From Clostridiales bacterium (GTDB taxonomy: Bacteria; Bacillota; Clostridia; Oscillospirales; Oscillospiraceae): DNA of 43,272 nucleotides. The first letter of the stretch is position 1, and each line of letters starts with the position of its first letter. Shown piece by piece: positions 32,801 to 42,486 of the stretch. Under the pieces are notes generated by a model. The model was not told the origin of the DNA and did no database searches. It saw only the letters and a program-made list of their open reading frames with translations. The translations under genes and the position numbers were made by a program. Where the stretch lies: positions 1 to 43,272 of the forward strand of contig JAJQFJ010000074.1 in the NCBI GenBank assembly GCA_021201185.1, written 5' to 3'.

Positions 32801-34237
32801 TTACATGAGGATGGTGCGGTAGATGTCCATATACTCCTCGGCGGACTTGGTCCAGCTGAAGTCGGCCTGCATGCCCTGCTTCATCAGGTCAGTCCAGGCT
32901 TCCTTGTCGTCATAGACGGCCAGAGCCCGGTCCACAGCGCCCAGCATATCCTCGGCGTTGATATTGCCGAAGGTGAAGCCCAGGCCCTCCTTCGTCTCCG
33001 GATCGTAGGCGGGGACAGAGTCCTTCAGGCCGCCGGTGAGCCGGACGATGGGAACGGTGCCGTACCGCAGGGCGATCATCTGGCTCAGGCCGCAGGGCTC
33101 TGCGATGGAGGGCATGAGGAACAGGTCGGCTCCGGCATAGATGGCGGAGGACAGGGGGGCGGAATAGGTGATGTTGGCGGAGACGCGGCCAGGATACCGG
33201 GCCTGGGCGTTGCGGAAGAACTCCTCAAAGCCCCACTCGCCGGTGCCCAGGAGAACGAACTGGACATGGTTGTCCATGATCCGGTCGAAGGCGGCGGTGA
33301 CCAGGTCATAGCCCTTGTGGCCCACCAGACGGGAGATGGAGCCGATGATGGCGGCGTCCGGGTCCTCCTCCAGGCCCAGCTGACGCTGGAGGTCGGCCTT
33401 GCAGACCGCCTTGCCGGAGAGGTCGTCGATGGAGAAGTTGGCGGCGATCTTGGGGTCCTTCTCGGAGTTGAAGGCGTCCATATCGATGCCGTTGAGGATG
33501 CCCCGGATCTTGTGCTGGTTCTCTGCCACCACGCCCTCCAGGCCGTGGGCATAGAAGGCATACTGCAGCTCGTTGGCATAGGTGGGCGAGACGGTGGTCA
33601 CGAAATCGGAGGCGTAGATGGCGCCCTTCATCAGGTTGACGTCGTTGTAGTAGGAGAGCATATGCTCGTTGAAATAGGTGTTGTAGTCCAGGCCAAAGAC
33701 GTCGGTGAGGATGGAGTTGCCATAGCGGCCCTGATACTCGATGTTGTGGATGGTGTACACCGTCTTGGCCCCGGTGAGCTCGGGGACATACTTCCGGGAC
33801 TCCATCAGATAGATGGGCACCAGAGCGGTCTGCCAGTCGTTGCAGTGGATGATGTCGGGGGACCAGCCGATCTGGGCGGGGAGCTCGATGACAGCCTTGG
33901 AGAAATAGGCAAAGCGCTCGCCGTCGTCATAGTGGCCGTAGAGGCCGTTACGCTTGAAGTAGGTCTCGTTGTCCACAAAGTAGTAGGTGACGCCGCCCCG
34001 GTCCAGCTGGAACAGGCCGCAATAGCAGCTCCGCCAGCCCAGCTGAAGGTAGAAGTACTTCACAAAGGACATCTGGCTGCGCCAGGTGTCACTGATGCCG
34101 GCATACAGGGGCAGGATGACCCGGACGTCGTTGGTCTTGTCCGCAGCCAGGGCAGGGGGCAGAGACCCCGCCACGTCCGCAAGACCGCCGGTCTTGATGA
34201 AGGGGGCAACCTCGGAGGAGGCAAACAGGATTTTCAT
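32801..34237 (-). CDS. glgA: Glycogen synthase (ADP-glucose, GT5)
   Basis: Extends alpha-1,4-glucan using ADP-glucose. The 478-residue GT5 protein opens with ILFASSEVAPFIKTGGLADV, where the KTGGL loop binds ADP-glucose. The first domain shows CNDWQTALVPIYL and YTIHNIEYQGRYG, the second SRLVGHKGYDLV. The catalytic region is MPSIAEPCGLSQMIALRYG (Glu380). All key residues appear present. ATG 34237 is preceded by AAAGGAT. It is separated from glgD by 296 nt that carry a repeat element, so it may be less tightly co-transcribed than glgC-glgD. Confidence 0.95.
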   Translation of the reverse strand: MKILFASSEVAPFIKTGGLADVAGSLPPALAADKTNDVRVILPLYAGISDTWRSQMSFVKYFYLQLGWRSCYCGLFQLDRGGVTYYFVDNETYFKRNGLYGHYDDGERFAYFSKAVIELPAQIGWSPDIIHCNDWQTALVPIYLMESRKYVPELTGAKTVYTIHNIEYQGRYGNSILTDVFGLDYNTYFNEHMLSYYNDVNLMKGAIYASDFVTTVSPTYANELQYAFYAHGLEGVVAENQHKIRGILNGIDMDAFNSEKDPKIAANFSIDDLSGKAVCKADLQRQLGLEEDPDAAIIGSISRLVGHKGYDLVTAAFDRIMDNHVQFVLLGTGEWGFEEFFRNAQARYPGRVSANITYSAPLSSAIYAGADLFLMPSIAEPCGLSQMIALRYGTVPIVRLTGGLKDSVPAYDPETKEGLGFTFGNINAEDMLGAVDRALAVYDDKEAWTDLMKQGMQADFSWTKSAEEYMDIYRTILM

Positions 34238-34287
34238 AGCATTCAATCCTTTCCAATCTGGGAGAGCAGGTTTTTGAGCGTTTATAT

Positions 34288-34456
34288 GCCTCCCTCTTTG
34301 AGGGAGGTGGCACGGCGAAGCCGTGACGGAAGGAGAGCGGCAGGTACTACCGATACGCGGCAAACACTTCGGCAAATTCGCTGATAATTGGTTTTAACGG
34401 CTTTCGGTCTCCCTCAGTCTGCCCTTCGGGCAGCCAGCTCCCTCAGGGAGGGAGCC
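34288..34456. repeat. MITE-like intergenic repeat element
   Basis: About 169 bp bounded by imperfect inverted ends, each built of two small hairpins. The left end has CCTCCCTCTTTGAGGGAGG then ACGGCGAAGCCGT. The right end, in reverse, has GGCTCCCTCCCTGAGGGAGC then TGCCCGAAGGGCA. The inner 75 nt are unremarkable. It fills most of the 296-nt glgA-glgD gap. Such paired-hairpin ends are typical of small non-autonomous repeats in Oscillospiraceae genomes. Only one copy is in the window, so mobility cannot be shown here. Confidence 0.65.
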
Positions 34457-34533
34457 AGAAAGGTGTATTCTTGACTTTTGTACATCCAAATCTGGGGCAG
34501 AGGCCCGGCGGAGACGCCGGGCCTCGCAAAGCA

Positions 34534-35648
34534 TTAGATTCGGGTTCCCTTGGAGTAGACGATGGGATAGGTCTCGCAGCCGGAGAGGGTGCGGTTGGGG
34601 CTGATGGTCACGGACTTGTCGCAGATGACGCAGTTCAGGCTGGCGCTGTCGCCCACGTCGGTGTCCTTCATCAGGATGCAGTTCTTGACCGCTGCGCCCT
34701 TGCCCACCTTGACGTTGCGGAACAGGATGGAGTTCTCCACCGTGCCCTCGATGACGCAGCCGTCGGAGACCATGGAGCCCACCACCTTGGAGTCAGGTCC
34801 ATAGTAGGCGGCAGGGGCGGAGCGGTCCTTGGAGCGGATGGGGTGATCCGGGTTGAACAGGTCGTCCCGGACATCCTTCTTCAGCAGGTCCATGCTCTTC
34901 TCGAAATAGTCCGCCACGGTGGGGAACCGGGCCACATAGCCCTCGAAGATGTAGGGGACCACCTTCAGGCCCAGCTTGTCCTTGTTGGCCAGGACCTGAT
35001 GAGAGAAGGAATACAGGCCACGGGCGGCGGAGTAGCCCACCAGCTCGATGAGCTTGGCCTTGCTGATGACGTAGATGTTCAGCGCCTCATAGCTGTTGGG
35101 CACGGACTTGCTCAAAATCTCGTCGGCCGTGCCGTCCTCCGCCAGGGTGTAATAGGTGGCGTAGCCCGGGCGGTCGGTGTACTTCTTGGAGCAGACGGCG
35201 GTGACATCCGCGCCGGTAGCCAGGTGCTGGTCAAAGACCTTGCTCAGGGAGATGTTCAGCACGATGTCCGCATCGGCAATGATGATGTACTCCTGCTCGA
35301 TCTCGTCCAGATAGCTGCGCAGGCCGGTCAGAGCATCCATCATGCCCTGATAGTTGTGCTGCTGGTCGTTGCCCATGGAGAAGGGGGGCAGCAGCCGCAG
35401 GCCGCCGTGACGACGGGCCAGATCCCAGTCCTTGCCGGAGCCCAGGTGGTCCAGGAGGGACTGATAGCTCTGCTGGAGGACGACACCGATGTCGGAGATG
35501 CCGTCGTCCACCATGTTGGAGAGGATAAAGTCCACCAGACGATACCGGCCACCGTAGGGCACAGAGGAGATGGAACGGATGGAGGAGAGCTCCTTCAGGT
35601 TATAGCCGGGCTGGTTGGTCATGAGGAGACCATGCACATTGTTCAACA

Positions 35649-35649
<1 letters not shown>
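34534..35649 (-). CDS. glgD: ADP-glucose pyrophosphorylase regulatory subunit GlgD
   Basis: Non-catalytic partner of GlgC in Firmicutes ADP-glucose pyrophosphorylase. The 371-residue protein keeps the nucleotidyltransferase fold (PYGGRYRLVDFILSNMVDDGI) and the C-terminal left-handed beta-helix (ENSILFRNVKVGKGAAVKN). It lacks the GGxGxRL nucleotide loop that GlgC has at its N-terminus, where GLLMTNQPGYNLKEL stands instead. The start overlaps the glgC stop by one base (TAATG), so synthesis is coupled and stoichiometric. Confidence 0.95.
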
Positions 35650-36839
<1,190 letters not shown>

Positions 36840-36867
36840 TTACATTCACCTCAATATTGTTGTGATC

Positions 36868-36934
36868 GGCGCAGCCGTCAGGTGAGGCTGCGCCAGCCCC
36901 GGGCCTCTGCGTCCAACCGTCAGGCGAGCCTGAC
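36868..36934 (-). other. Two related hairpins upstream of glgC
   Basis: A 9-bp perfect stem GGCGCAGCC/GGCTGCGCC (36868-36894) and a 7-bp stem GTCAGGC/GCCTGAC (36919-36934) share the core CCGTCAGG.GAG.CTG. The AT-rich stretch at 36950-36990 could hold a glgC promoter, but the best pair (TTGATG, 15 nt, TATAAA) is badly spaced. An attenuator between glgB-like and glgCD is possible. Confidence 0.4.
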
Positions 36935-37015
36935 AGCCGCATCGGTCCAAATTTATATTTGAATGGGAGCCCCATCAAATATACGAAATACAGCGGCGGT
37001 TTATGAGACGCCGAC

Positions 37016-38899
37016 TCAGTCCCCGGCGAGAATCAGCCCGCTCATGGGGGGAAGCTCCACCTCGATGGAGTTCGGCAGCAGGTGACAGGGGGTGGCGGTG
37101 CTGTGGATGAGCTCGTCCTCCCTCACCGTTCCCTCGCCGCCGTGGGCCAGGGCGTCGGTGTGGAACACCACCCGGTAATTTCCCGCCTTCGCAACGCCCA
37201 CCCGGTAATGGGAGCGGCGGACGGGAGAGAAATTCAGCACAATGAGCAGCTCATGGTCCGACCTGTCCCGGCGGAGGTAGACCAGAACGTTGCCGCTCTC
37301 GTCGTCCCGACAGATCCACTGGAATCCCCGGGTGTTGTTGTACACCTCCCAGAGGGGAGGGTTGGCCAGATAGAACTGGTTGGCATCCCGGAAGAACGCC
37401 TGATGCTTTCGGTGCTGCTCCTGCTCCAGCAGGTGCCAGTCCAGGGAGTACTCGTGCCGCCAGGGGCCGCGCTGTCCAAATTCCGTCCCCATCATCACCA
37501 GCTTTTTGCCGGGACAGGTGAGCATGTAGAGGTAAAACACCCGCGCCCCGGCAAACTTCTCCTGATCGTCTCCCGGAATCCGTTCGATCAGGGAGCTTTT
37601 GCCGCTGCACACCTCGTCGTGGGAGAGGGGCAGGAGGAACTGCCGAGAAAAGACGTAGCCCAGGGACAGGGTCAGGTCCTTGTGGTTGTACTGCCGGTAG
37701 ATGGGGTCTAACTGGATATAGTGGAGGGCGTCGTGGGTCCAGCCCTGATGCCACTGGAAGGTGTTGTCCCGGAAGGCAATCCCCGTCCGCTCGGTGGCGG
37801 CATCGGCGCTGAGCATGGCGTGGGGAAACTGCCGGTGAATCCTCTCATTCAGCAGCCGGAGGAAATCCTCCGCCTCCCGGTTTTCCCGGCCGCCCTCCTC
37901 GTTGGGTTCCCAGGGGCGCCCCTCCGCGTCCAGATAGAGCATGGAGGACACGGTGCTGAGCCGCAGGCCGTCCAGGTGGTACTCCCGGAGCCAGAACAGA
38001 GCAGAGGACAGGAGGAACGCCCGCACTGGCGGTTTGCCAAAGTCAAAGACGCTGGCCTTCATCCGGGGCAGGTCCGCCTTTTGCGGGTCGGCATACTCAT
38101 AACACGGAGTACCGTCGAACATAGCCAGTCCGTGCTCATCCCGGGGGAAGAAGGCGGGCACCCAGTCCATGAATACCGCCACACCCGCCCGGTGGAGCTG
38201 GTCCACCAGGTACATAAAGTCGTGGGGAGAGCCGAATCGGCTGGTGGGGGCGAAGTAGCCGGTGCACTGGTAGCCCCAGCTGGCGTCCAGAGGATGCTCG
38301 GTCAGGGGGAGCAGCTCCACTGCGGTGAAGCCCATCTCCTTCACGTAGGGGACCAGCCAGTTGGCGTATTCCCGGTAGGAGAGGTAGCTGCCGTCTCCCC
38401 GCCGACGCCAGGAGCCAAGATGCACCTCATAGATGTTCAGCGGACTGCTGCCATAGGGGTGCCGTGCGCAATAGCTCTGCCAGGCCTCGTCCCCCCAGTT
38501 GTATCCGCCCAGGGCGTAGAGCTTGGAGGCGTTGGCAGGCCGGGTCTCGGCATGGAAAGCAAAGGGGTCGGCCTTGTCCACCCAGCGGCCCTCCCGGGTC
38601 CGGACAGAAAACTTATAGCTGTCATACCGCTGTGGGCCAGGGACAAAGCACGTCCAGACGCCGCCCCTGCCGGGTGTCATGGGGGCGGCCTCCCGATTCC
38701 ACTGATTGAAGGAGCCGATCACAGAGACGGCGCTGGCCTCCGGCGCCCATACACGAAAAAACCAGCCGGGTCTCCCCTCCTGCTGGACAGGATGCGCGCC
38801 CATAACGGCGTACGCATGGTCTGAGCTGCCGTTCAGGAAATCGGCGACATGGCTGTCTGCCTCGGCAGGGGCGATCGTATACACAGGCATTTCCTCCAT
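37016..38899 (-). CDS. GlgB-like protein, probable catalytically inactive branching enzyme
   Basis: The 627-residue protein has the full branching-enzyme layout: a CBM48-like N-domain (GWFFRVWAPEASAVSVIGSFNQWN), a GH13 barrel and a C-terminal beta domain. Catalytic residues are altered. Region I reads DWVPAFFPRDEHG, with Phe250 for the invariant His. Region II reads HLDGLRLSTVSSML, with Ser315 for the nucleophile Asp. Region III reads AMLSADAAT, with Asp366 for the acid/base Glu. Region IV LSHDEV (His427, Asp428) is intact. The intervals F250-S315 (65) and S315-D366 (51) match E. coli GlgB H340-D405 (65) and D405-E458 (53). Branching activity is therefore unlikely; glucan binding or scaffolding is inference. 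The start is uncertain: ATG 38899, ATG 38890 and TTG 38917 all lack a well-placed ribosome site. It heads the glg cluster. Confidence 0.88.
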   Translation of the reverse strand: MEEMPVYTIAPAEADSHVADFLNGSSDHAYAVMGAHPVQQEGRPGWFFRVWAPEASAVSVIGSFNQWNREAAPMTPGRGGVWTCFVPGPQRYDSYKFSVRTREGRWVDKADPFAFHAETRPANASKLYALGGYNWGDEAWQSYCARHPYGSSPLNIYEVHLGSWRRRGDGSYLSYREYANWLVPYVKEMGFTAVELLPLTEHPLDASWGYQCTGYFAPTSRFGSPHDFMYLVDQLHRAGVAVFMDWVPAFFPRDEHGLAMFDGTPCYEYADPQKADLPRMKASVFDFGKPPVRAFLLSSALFWLREYHLDGLRLSTVSSMLYLDAEGRPWEPNEEGGRENREAEDFLRLLNERIHRQFPHAMLSADAATERTGIAFRDNTFQWHQGWTHDALHYIQLDPIYRQYNHKDLTLSLGYVFSRQFLLPLSHDEVCSGKSSLIERIPGDDQEKFAGARVFYLYMLTCPGKKLVMMGTEFGQRGPWRHEYSLDWHLLEQEQHRKHQAFFRDANQFYLANPPLWEVYNNTRGFQWICRDDESGNVLVYLRRDRSDHELLIVLNFSPVRRSHYRVGVAKAGNYRVVFHTDALAHGGEGTVREDELIHSTATPCHLLPNSIEVELPPMSGLILAGD

Positions 38900-38990
38900 C
38901 TGTACGAATTCAGTCAAAAACAGGTATGAACGGGGTAAAACTTGTAATCATTCCCACAGATGCCGGAGAATCAGAAACCTGTTTGTGTAA

Positions 38991-39019
38991 ATTATACAAT
39001 AGAAAGGGTATGCCGTCAA
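38991..39019 (-). promoter_or_regulatory. Promoter of the glycogen cluster
   Basis: On the minus strand TTGACG, 17 nt, then a perfect TATAAT. This is one of the strongest promoters in the window. The leader to the glgB-like ATG is about 85 nt. Confidence 0.8.
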
Positions 39020-39070
39020 GGGGGACTGACGGAGAAAAGCGATTTTTGAGTGCCTGTCCACAAATGATAC

Positions 39071-39100
39071 AAAACGCCCCCGCCAGAGCAGGCGGGGGCG
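39071..39100 (-). terminator. Terminator of the Na/phosphate cotransporter gene
   Basis: A 10-bp perfect stem (CGCCCCCGCC) with a 6-nt loop, followed on the minus strand by TTTTGTATCATTTG, 13 nt past the stop. Confidence 0.85.
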
Positions 39101-39112
39101 GATTCATCGCCG

Positions 39113-40858
39113 TCACACGGCGTATTTATTGGAGAAGTACTCGTAATCGGACAGGTAGTCCGCATCACCGGAGTGGTGGACGGTATGGACGTACTGGTGA
39201 GTGTCGAAGCTGTTGTGCTGCATCTCCACCAGGCAGGCGGCGATATTGGAGCAGTGGTCGGAGACACGTCCGAAATCGGAGATCAGGTCGGTGAAGATAA
39301 AACCGCTGTCCACGCTGCACTTCCCCGCCCGGAGGCGGTCGATGTGGTGGTTTTTCAGCTGGTCGGCCAGGTCGTCCACTACCTCCTCCAGCGGCTCCAC
39401 CCGACGGGCGGCCTCCGGGTTGTTGGTGGAAAAGGCGGCGATGCACAGGCCCAGGGCCTCAGACACGGCGGCAGCCATCCGTTTCAGCTCCTCCTTCGCC
39501 CCGCTGGAGATGGCGCTGGGCTTCTGCTCAGAGGCCTGGATGGAGAGGAGGATGCCCACGGCATGGTCGCTGATGCGTTCAAAGTCGCTGATAGTATGGA
39601 GCATGATGGACAGCACCTGGCTCTCAGTGGCGCTCAGGCTCAGGGCAGAGAGCTTTACCAGGTAGGTGCCCAGGATATCCTCGCGGGTGTCGATGGTGCG
39701 CTCCAGCTCCCGGACATGATCCGCCACCTTGTCGTCCCAGCGGTCCAGCAGGGTCACCGCCTCGTTGAAGCAGTCCTGAGCCATGAGAGCAGTCTCCACC
39801 GTCAGCCGCTGGGCCTGGGCCAGCGCCACGGCAGGGGTGTTCATCAGGCGGTCGTCCAGCAGAGGCTTCTCCTCCTTGACCTTGGCGTCCCGGACGGAGA
39901 GGCAGACCAGCTTTTCGATCTGCTTGGTGAAGGGCAGCAGCACGCCGGCGCAGACCAGCTTGTAGATGGTATGGAACAGGGCGATGCCCACCGGTCCCAC
40001 CGCCTCGTCCAGGATGGGGATGGGGAAGAGGGCGGTGGCAAGCTCATAGACGATCATAAAGAGGACCGTGCTGATGAGGTTAAAATAGAGGTAGACCAGG
40101 GAGGTACGCTTGGCCTCCTTGTTGGCGCTGATGGCAGAGAGCAGCACCGGGACGGCGGCGCCGATGTTCATGCCCAGCACCAGGGGGATGGCGGAGCTGA
40201 GGGTGATGCTGCCCGTCATGGAGAGGGCCTGGAGCACGCCCACCGAGGCGGAGGAGCTCTGCATGACGGCGGTGACCAATGCGCCCACCAGGATGCCCAC
40301 GATGGGGTTGGAGAACAGGCTGAACAGGTCGGTAAAGGCGGGGACCTCCTTCAGCCCCTCCACGGCGGAGGACATGGTGTCCATGCCCACCATGAGGATG
40401 GCAAAGCCCAGCAGCACGGCGGCCACATTTTTGTGCTTGCCCGACTTTTCGAAGTTCATGAAATAGACGCCCACAAGGGCGAGGACAGGCACCCAGGAGG
40501 AGGGCTTGAGCAGTTGGATGGCCATGCTGGCCCCGTCGATGCTGGTCAGAGAGACCAGCCAGCCGGTGACGGTGGTGCCCACATTAGCGCCCATGATAAG
40601 GCCGATGGCCTGCTGGAGGGTCATGACCCCGGAGTTCACAAAGCCCACCACCATCACCGAGGTGGCGGAGGAGGACTGGATAATGGCGGTGACCACCGCC
40701 CCCAGGAGAAAGCCCCTGGCCGGGCTGGAGGTGAGCTTTTCCAGAATGGACTGGAGCCGGCCTCCCGCACAGCTCTCCAGGCCATCGCCCATGTAGCTCA
40801 TGCCAAACAGGAACATGGCAAGGCCACAGACGAAGTTCAGAACGTCAAACAAATCCAT
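39113..40858 (-). CDS. Na+/phosphate cotransporter (NptA/PNaS family) with PhoU-like domain
   Basis: Predicted to import phosphate with sodium. The 581-residue protein has two inverted membrane repeats, each carrying the family QSSSA signature: AIIQSSSATSVMVVGF (about residue 60) and AVMQSSSASVGVLQAL (about 205). A cytoplasmic C-terminal half of PhoU-like helices follows (about 340-560), with HTISDFERISDHA and DLISDFGRVSDHC. The start MDLFDVLNF at 40858 has GGAGGA upstream; a longer reading covers promoter sequence. It is monocistronic with promoter and terminator. Neighbouring genes are unrelated. Confidence 0.92.
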   Translation of the reverse strand: MDLFDVLNFVCGLAMFLFGMSYMGDGLESCAGGRLQSILEKLTSSPARGFLLGAVVTAIIQSSSATSVMVVGFVNSGVMTLQQAIGLIMGANVGTTVTGWLVSLTSIDGASMAIQLLKPSSWVPVLALVGVYFMNFEKSGKHKNVAAVLLGFAILMVGMDTMSSAVEGLKEVPAFTDLFSLFSNPIVGILVGALVTAVMQSSSASVGVLQALSMTGSITLSSAIPLVLGMNIGAAVPVLLSAISANKEAKRTSLVYLYFNLISTVLFMIVYELATALFPIPILDEAVGPVGIALFHTIYKLVCAGVLLPFTKQIEKLVCLSVRDAKVKEEKPLLDDRLMNTPAVALAQAQRLTVETALMAQDCFNEAVTLLDRWDDKVADHVRELERTIDTREDILGTYLVKLSALSLSATESQVLSIMLHTISDFERISDHAVGILLSIQASEQKPSAISSGAKEELKRMAAAVSEALGLCIAAFSTNNPEAARRVEPLEEVVDDLADQLKNHHIDRLRAGKCSVDSGFIFTDLISDFGRVSDHCSNIAACLVEMQHNSFDTHQYVHTVHHSGDADYLSDYEYFSNKYAV

Positions 40859-41003
40859 AACGATGAATTCCTCCGATTGATCCCGCCCCCGGAGCTGGCG
40901 GCGGATGGGGTGCAGCAGCGCCGCTCTCCCGGATGCCAGATATGCGCAGTCAGCCGACGGAACTGCCCGGTTTTGCCTGGCCCCAGTCCCGCCCATTGTG
41001 TTT

Positions 41004-41033
41004 ATTATAAACGATTTCACCATGAAATGTAAA
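41004..41033 (-). promoter_or_regulatory. Promoter of the Na/phosphate cotransporter gene
   Basis: On the minus strand TTTACA, 18 nt, then a perfect TATAAT, about 150 nt upstream of the start codon. The rest of the 412-nt gap (40859-41270) holds a GC-rich leader, the direct repeat at 41022-41064 and the terminator at 41136-41169; nothing else is recognised. Confidence 0.7.
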
Positions 41034-41064
41034 CAGGAAATCAAATCTTTGTATGAAATGTAAA
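41022..41064 (-). repeat. Direct repeat TTTACATTTCAT at the cotransporter promoter
   Basis: Two exact copies of a 12-mer (minus strand TTTACATTTCAT) start 31 nt apart, about three helical turns. The inner copy overlaps the -35 box. TTTACA resembles the half-site of Firmicutes PhoP boxes (TTHACA), so phosphate control is plausible, though the usual 11-nt spacing is not seen. Confidence 0.5.
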
Positions 41065-41135
41065 ATCGGGGTGAAGAAAAGGAGAAAGAGGAACGGCCCC
41101 ATGGGGAATTTTTCACAGAGTTCTGACGGAAAACG

Positions 41136-41169
41136 AAAAAATCCCGCCCGGCTGACGGCCGGGCGGGAT
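41136..41169 (-). terminator. Terminator of the YczE-like gene
   Basis: A 12-bp perfect stem (ATCCCGCCCGGC) with a 5-nt loop, followed on the minus strand by TTTTTCGTTTTCC. It lies about 100 nt after the stop at 41271. Confidence 0.8.
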
Positions 41170-41270
41170 CGTCTCTTCCCTGCGCCCGGACGATTTCACG
41201 CTTGAAACGCCGGGGCAAAGCGGGTATGATAAGGTGGAACGTTGCAAGACGGCTCTGCCTGTTGAGCGCG

Positions 41271-41960
41271 TCACGCATGGGCGGGGACAGGCGTTCTGCC
41301 CCCTCTGCGGCCTCCGGTCTGGAAAAACCGCTCACGGACGGTCTTCCCCACCCAGGCGATCACAGGGCCCAGGGTGAAGGCGCAGATGACGGACACCGGT
41401 CCAAAGCTGGCTCCCGCCAGTACGCCGATGGCCAGGGCGGTCACATCCCACAGGGTGCGTACCGTCCGGTAGGACATGCTGCTCTGACGCCTGGCGATGA
41501 TCGCCGGGATGGCGTCATAGGGGGATGTACCCAGATCCATGGCGATATAGACCCCTGCGGCCAGGATAAAGATCGCCAGGGCGGGGATGCCAATGGCCAG
41601 TCTGGTCCCCCAGCTGTCAAAGAAGGCGGCGGGGACGCTCCGGTCGATGAGCCAGCCGAAGAAGTCTGCGGAATAGCCCACAAAGACCATATTGGAGACA
41701 GTGCCGAAGCCCAGCTGTCGCCGGTCCGTGCAGAGCACGACCACCATCAGCAGCAGCAGATTCACGATCAGCGACCAGGTGCCGAAGGAGATGGGCAGAT
41801 GGGCGGCAATCCCCGAGTTCATAGTGGAGCAGGGGTCTGCGCCCAGGCCCAGCCGGAGGAGCCATGCAGTGGAGAAACCGGCAATGATATTCGCAAGCAC
41901 GACCGTCCGCATACGAGTGAGCAGGTGTGCAGGCTGTACATGAGTGAGTTGGATACACAT
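41271..41960 (-). CDS. YczE/YyaS-family integral membrane protein
   Basis: The 229-residue protein has about five or six hydrophobic segments and the paired family motifs GLGADPCSTMNSGIA (about residues 36-50) and DLGTSPYDAIPAII (about 145-158). These GxxPxD/N-type repeats are typical of the YczE/YitT-like group of Firmicutes membrane proteins, whose function is not settled. The C-terminus is basic. ATG 41960 follows GGGAG; a longer reading would include promoter leader. It is monocistronic with its own promoter and terminator. Confidence 0.78.
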   Translation of the reverse strand: MCIQLTHVQPAHLLTRMRTVVLANIIAGFSTAWLLRLGLGADPCSTMNSGIAAHLPISFGTWSLIVNLLLLMVVVLCTDRRQLGFGTVSNMVFVGYSADFFGWLIDRSVPAAFFDSWGTRLAIGIPALAIFILAAGVYIAMDLGTSPYDAIPAIIARRQSSMSYRTVRTLWDVTALAIGVLAGASFGPVSVICAFTLGPVIAWVGKTVRERFFQTGGRRGGRTPVPAHA

Positions 41961-42051
41961 AGAAAAGATCTCCCTTCCAGTGAAGATTGACCCAAAGAGC
42001 CGCAGAGAGAAGCTACAGGCAAAAGCGGGGCGGCTCTCTGGAGTGGGCACA

Positions 42052-42080
42052 ATCTTACTTCCGGGTGGTCAAAAAGTCAA
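42052..42080 (-). promoter_or_regulatory. Promoter of the YczE-like gene
   Basis: On the minus strand TTGACT, 17 nt, then TAAGAT, about 90 nt upstream of the start. The leader contains complementary arms AGAGCCGC/GCGGCTCT. Confidence 0.6.
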
Positions 42081-42089
42081 TCGTCCTTT

Positions 42090-42413
42090 TTGGACGGAAA
42101 AAAGAGGGCGAAAGCGATTTTTTACGTCTATATCGTCAAATGTTCTGACGGGACCCTTTACACAGGAAGTACCACAAATGTACCTCGCCGTATCCGCACC
42201 CACAATGCCGGGACGGGGGCAAAGTACACCCGCAGCCGCCTTCCCGTCACCCTGGTCTACCAGGAGGAGGCGGAGAGCTGGAGCGCCGCCCTCCGCCGGG
42301 AGGCGGCCATCAAAAGGCTCACCAGGGCACAAAAAATCGCCCTCATCCAGAGGGCGGAGCCGGAGGAGCCCTCTCCCCCGCAGCCGACAGAACCGGATAC
42401 CAAAACGTGCTGA
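42090..42413 (+). CDS. GIY-YIG domain protein (UPF0213/YhbQ-like)
   Basis: The 107-residue protein has the small stand-alone GIY-YIG nuclease fold: FYVYIVKCSDGTLYTGSTT (the GIY and YIG strands), RRIRTHNAG, then the catalytic-type Glu in LRREAAIKRLTRAQK. The usual family length is 80-100 residues. The C-terminus is an acidic/proline tail (PEEPSPPQP). The cellular role of this family is not established; DNA repair has been proposed. The start is doubtful. TTG at 42090 has no ribosome site, while AGAGGG precedes an ATT codon at 42117, where the conserved domain begins. Its stop codon is the first base triplet of the hairpin at 42411-42453. Confidence 0.75.
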   Translation: MDGKKRAKAIFYVYIVKCSDGTLYTGSTTNVPRRIRTHNAGTGAKYTRSRLPVTLVYQEEAESWSAALRREAAIKRLTRAQKIALIQRAEPEEPSPPQPTEPDTKTC

Positions 42414-42453
42414 ACCCCTGTCCGTTCTTTTTTCTCTGAAGGACAGGGGTTCA
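42411..42453. terminator. Long hairpin shared by convergent units
   Basis: A 13-bp perfect stem (TGAACCCCTGTCC) with a 17-nt loop. On the minus strand it is followed by GCACGTTTTGG, a weak tail. The stem starts with the stop codon of the GIY-YIG gene on one strand and with the stop of an 11-codon ORF on the other. Confidence 0.6.
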
Positions 42454-42486
42454 GCGGTGCTGCTTGATATCCAACATCGTTTTCAT
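42451..42486 (-). CDS. Candidate 11-residue peptide ORF
   Basis: ATG at 42486 is preceded by the strong ribosome site GTGAGGTAA. It encodes MKTMLDIKQHR and stops at the base of the hairpin 42411-42453. It lies in the minus-strand unit driven by the promoter at 42664-42692. Leader-peptide or small-protein status is inference; translation is unproven. Confidence 0.4.
   Translation of the reverse strand: MKTMLDIKQHR

Noticed and set aside
39173..41032. A long plus-strand frame opposite the phosphate cotransporter
   Set aside because: It is a His/Gly/Asp-rich shadow without a start signal; the minus strand has both QSSSA signatures.
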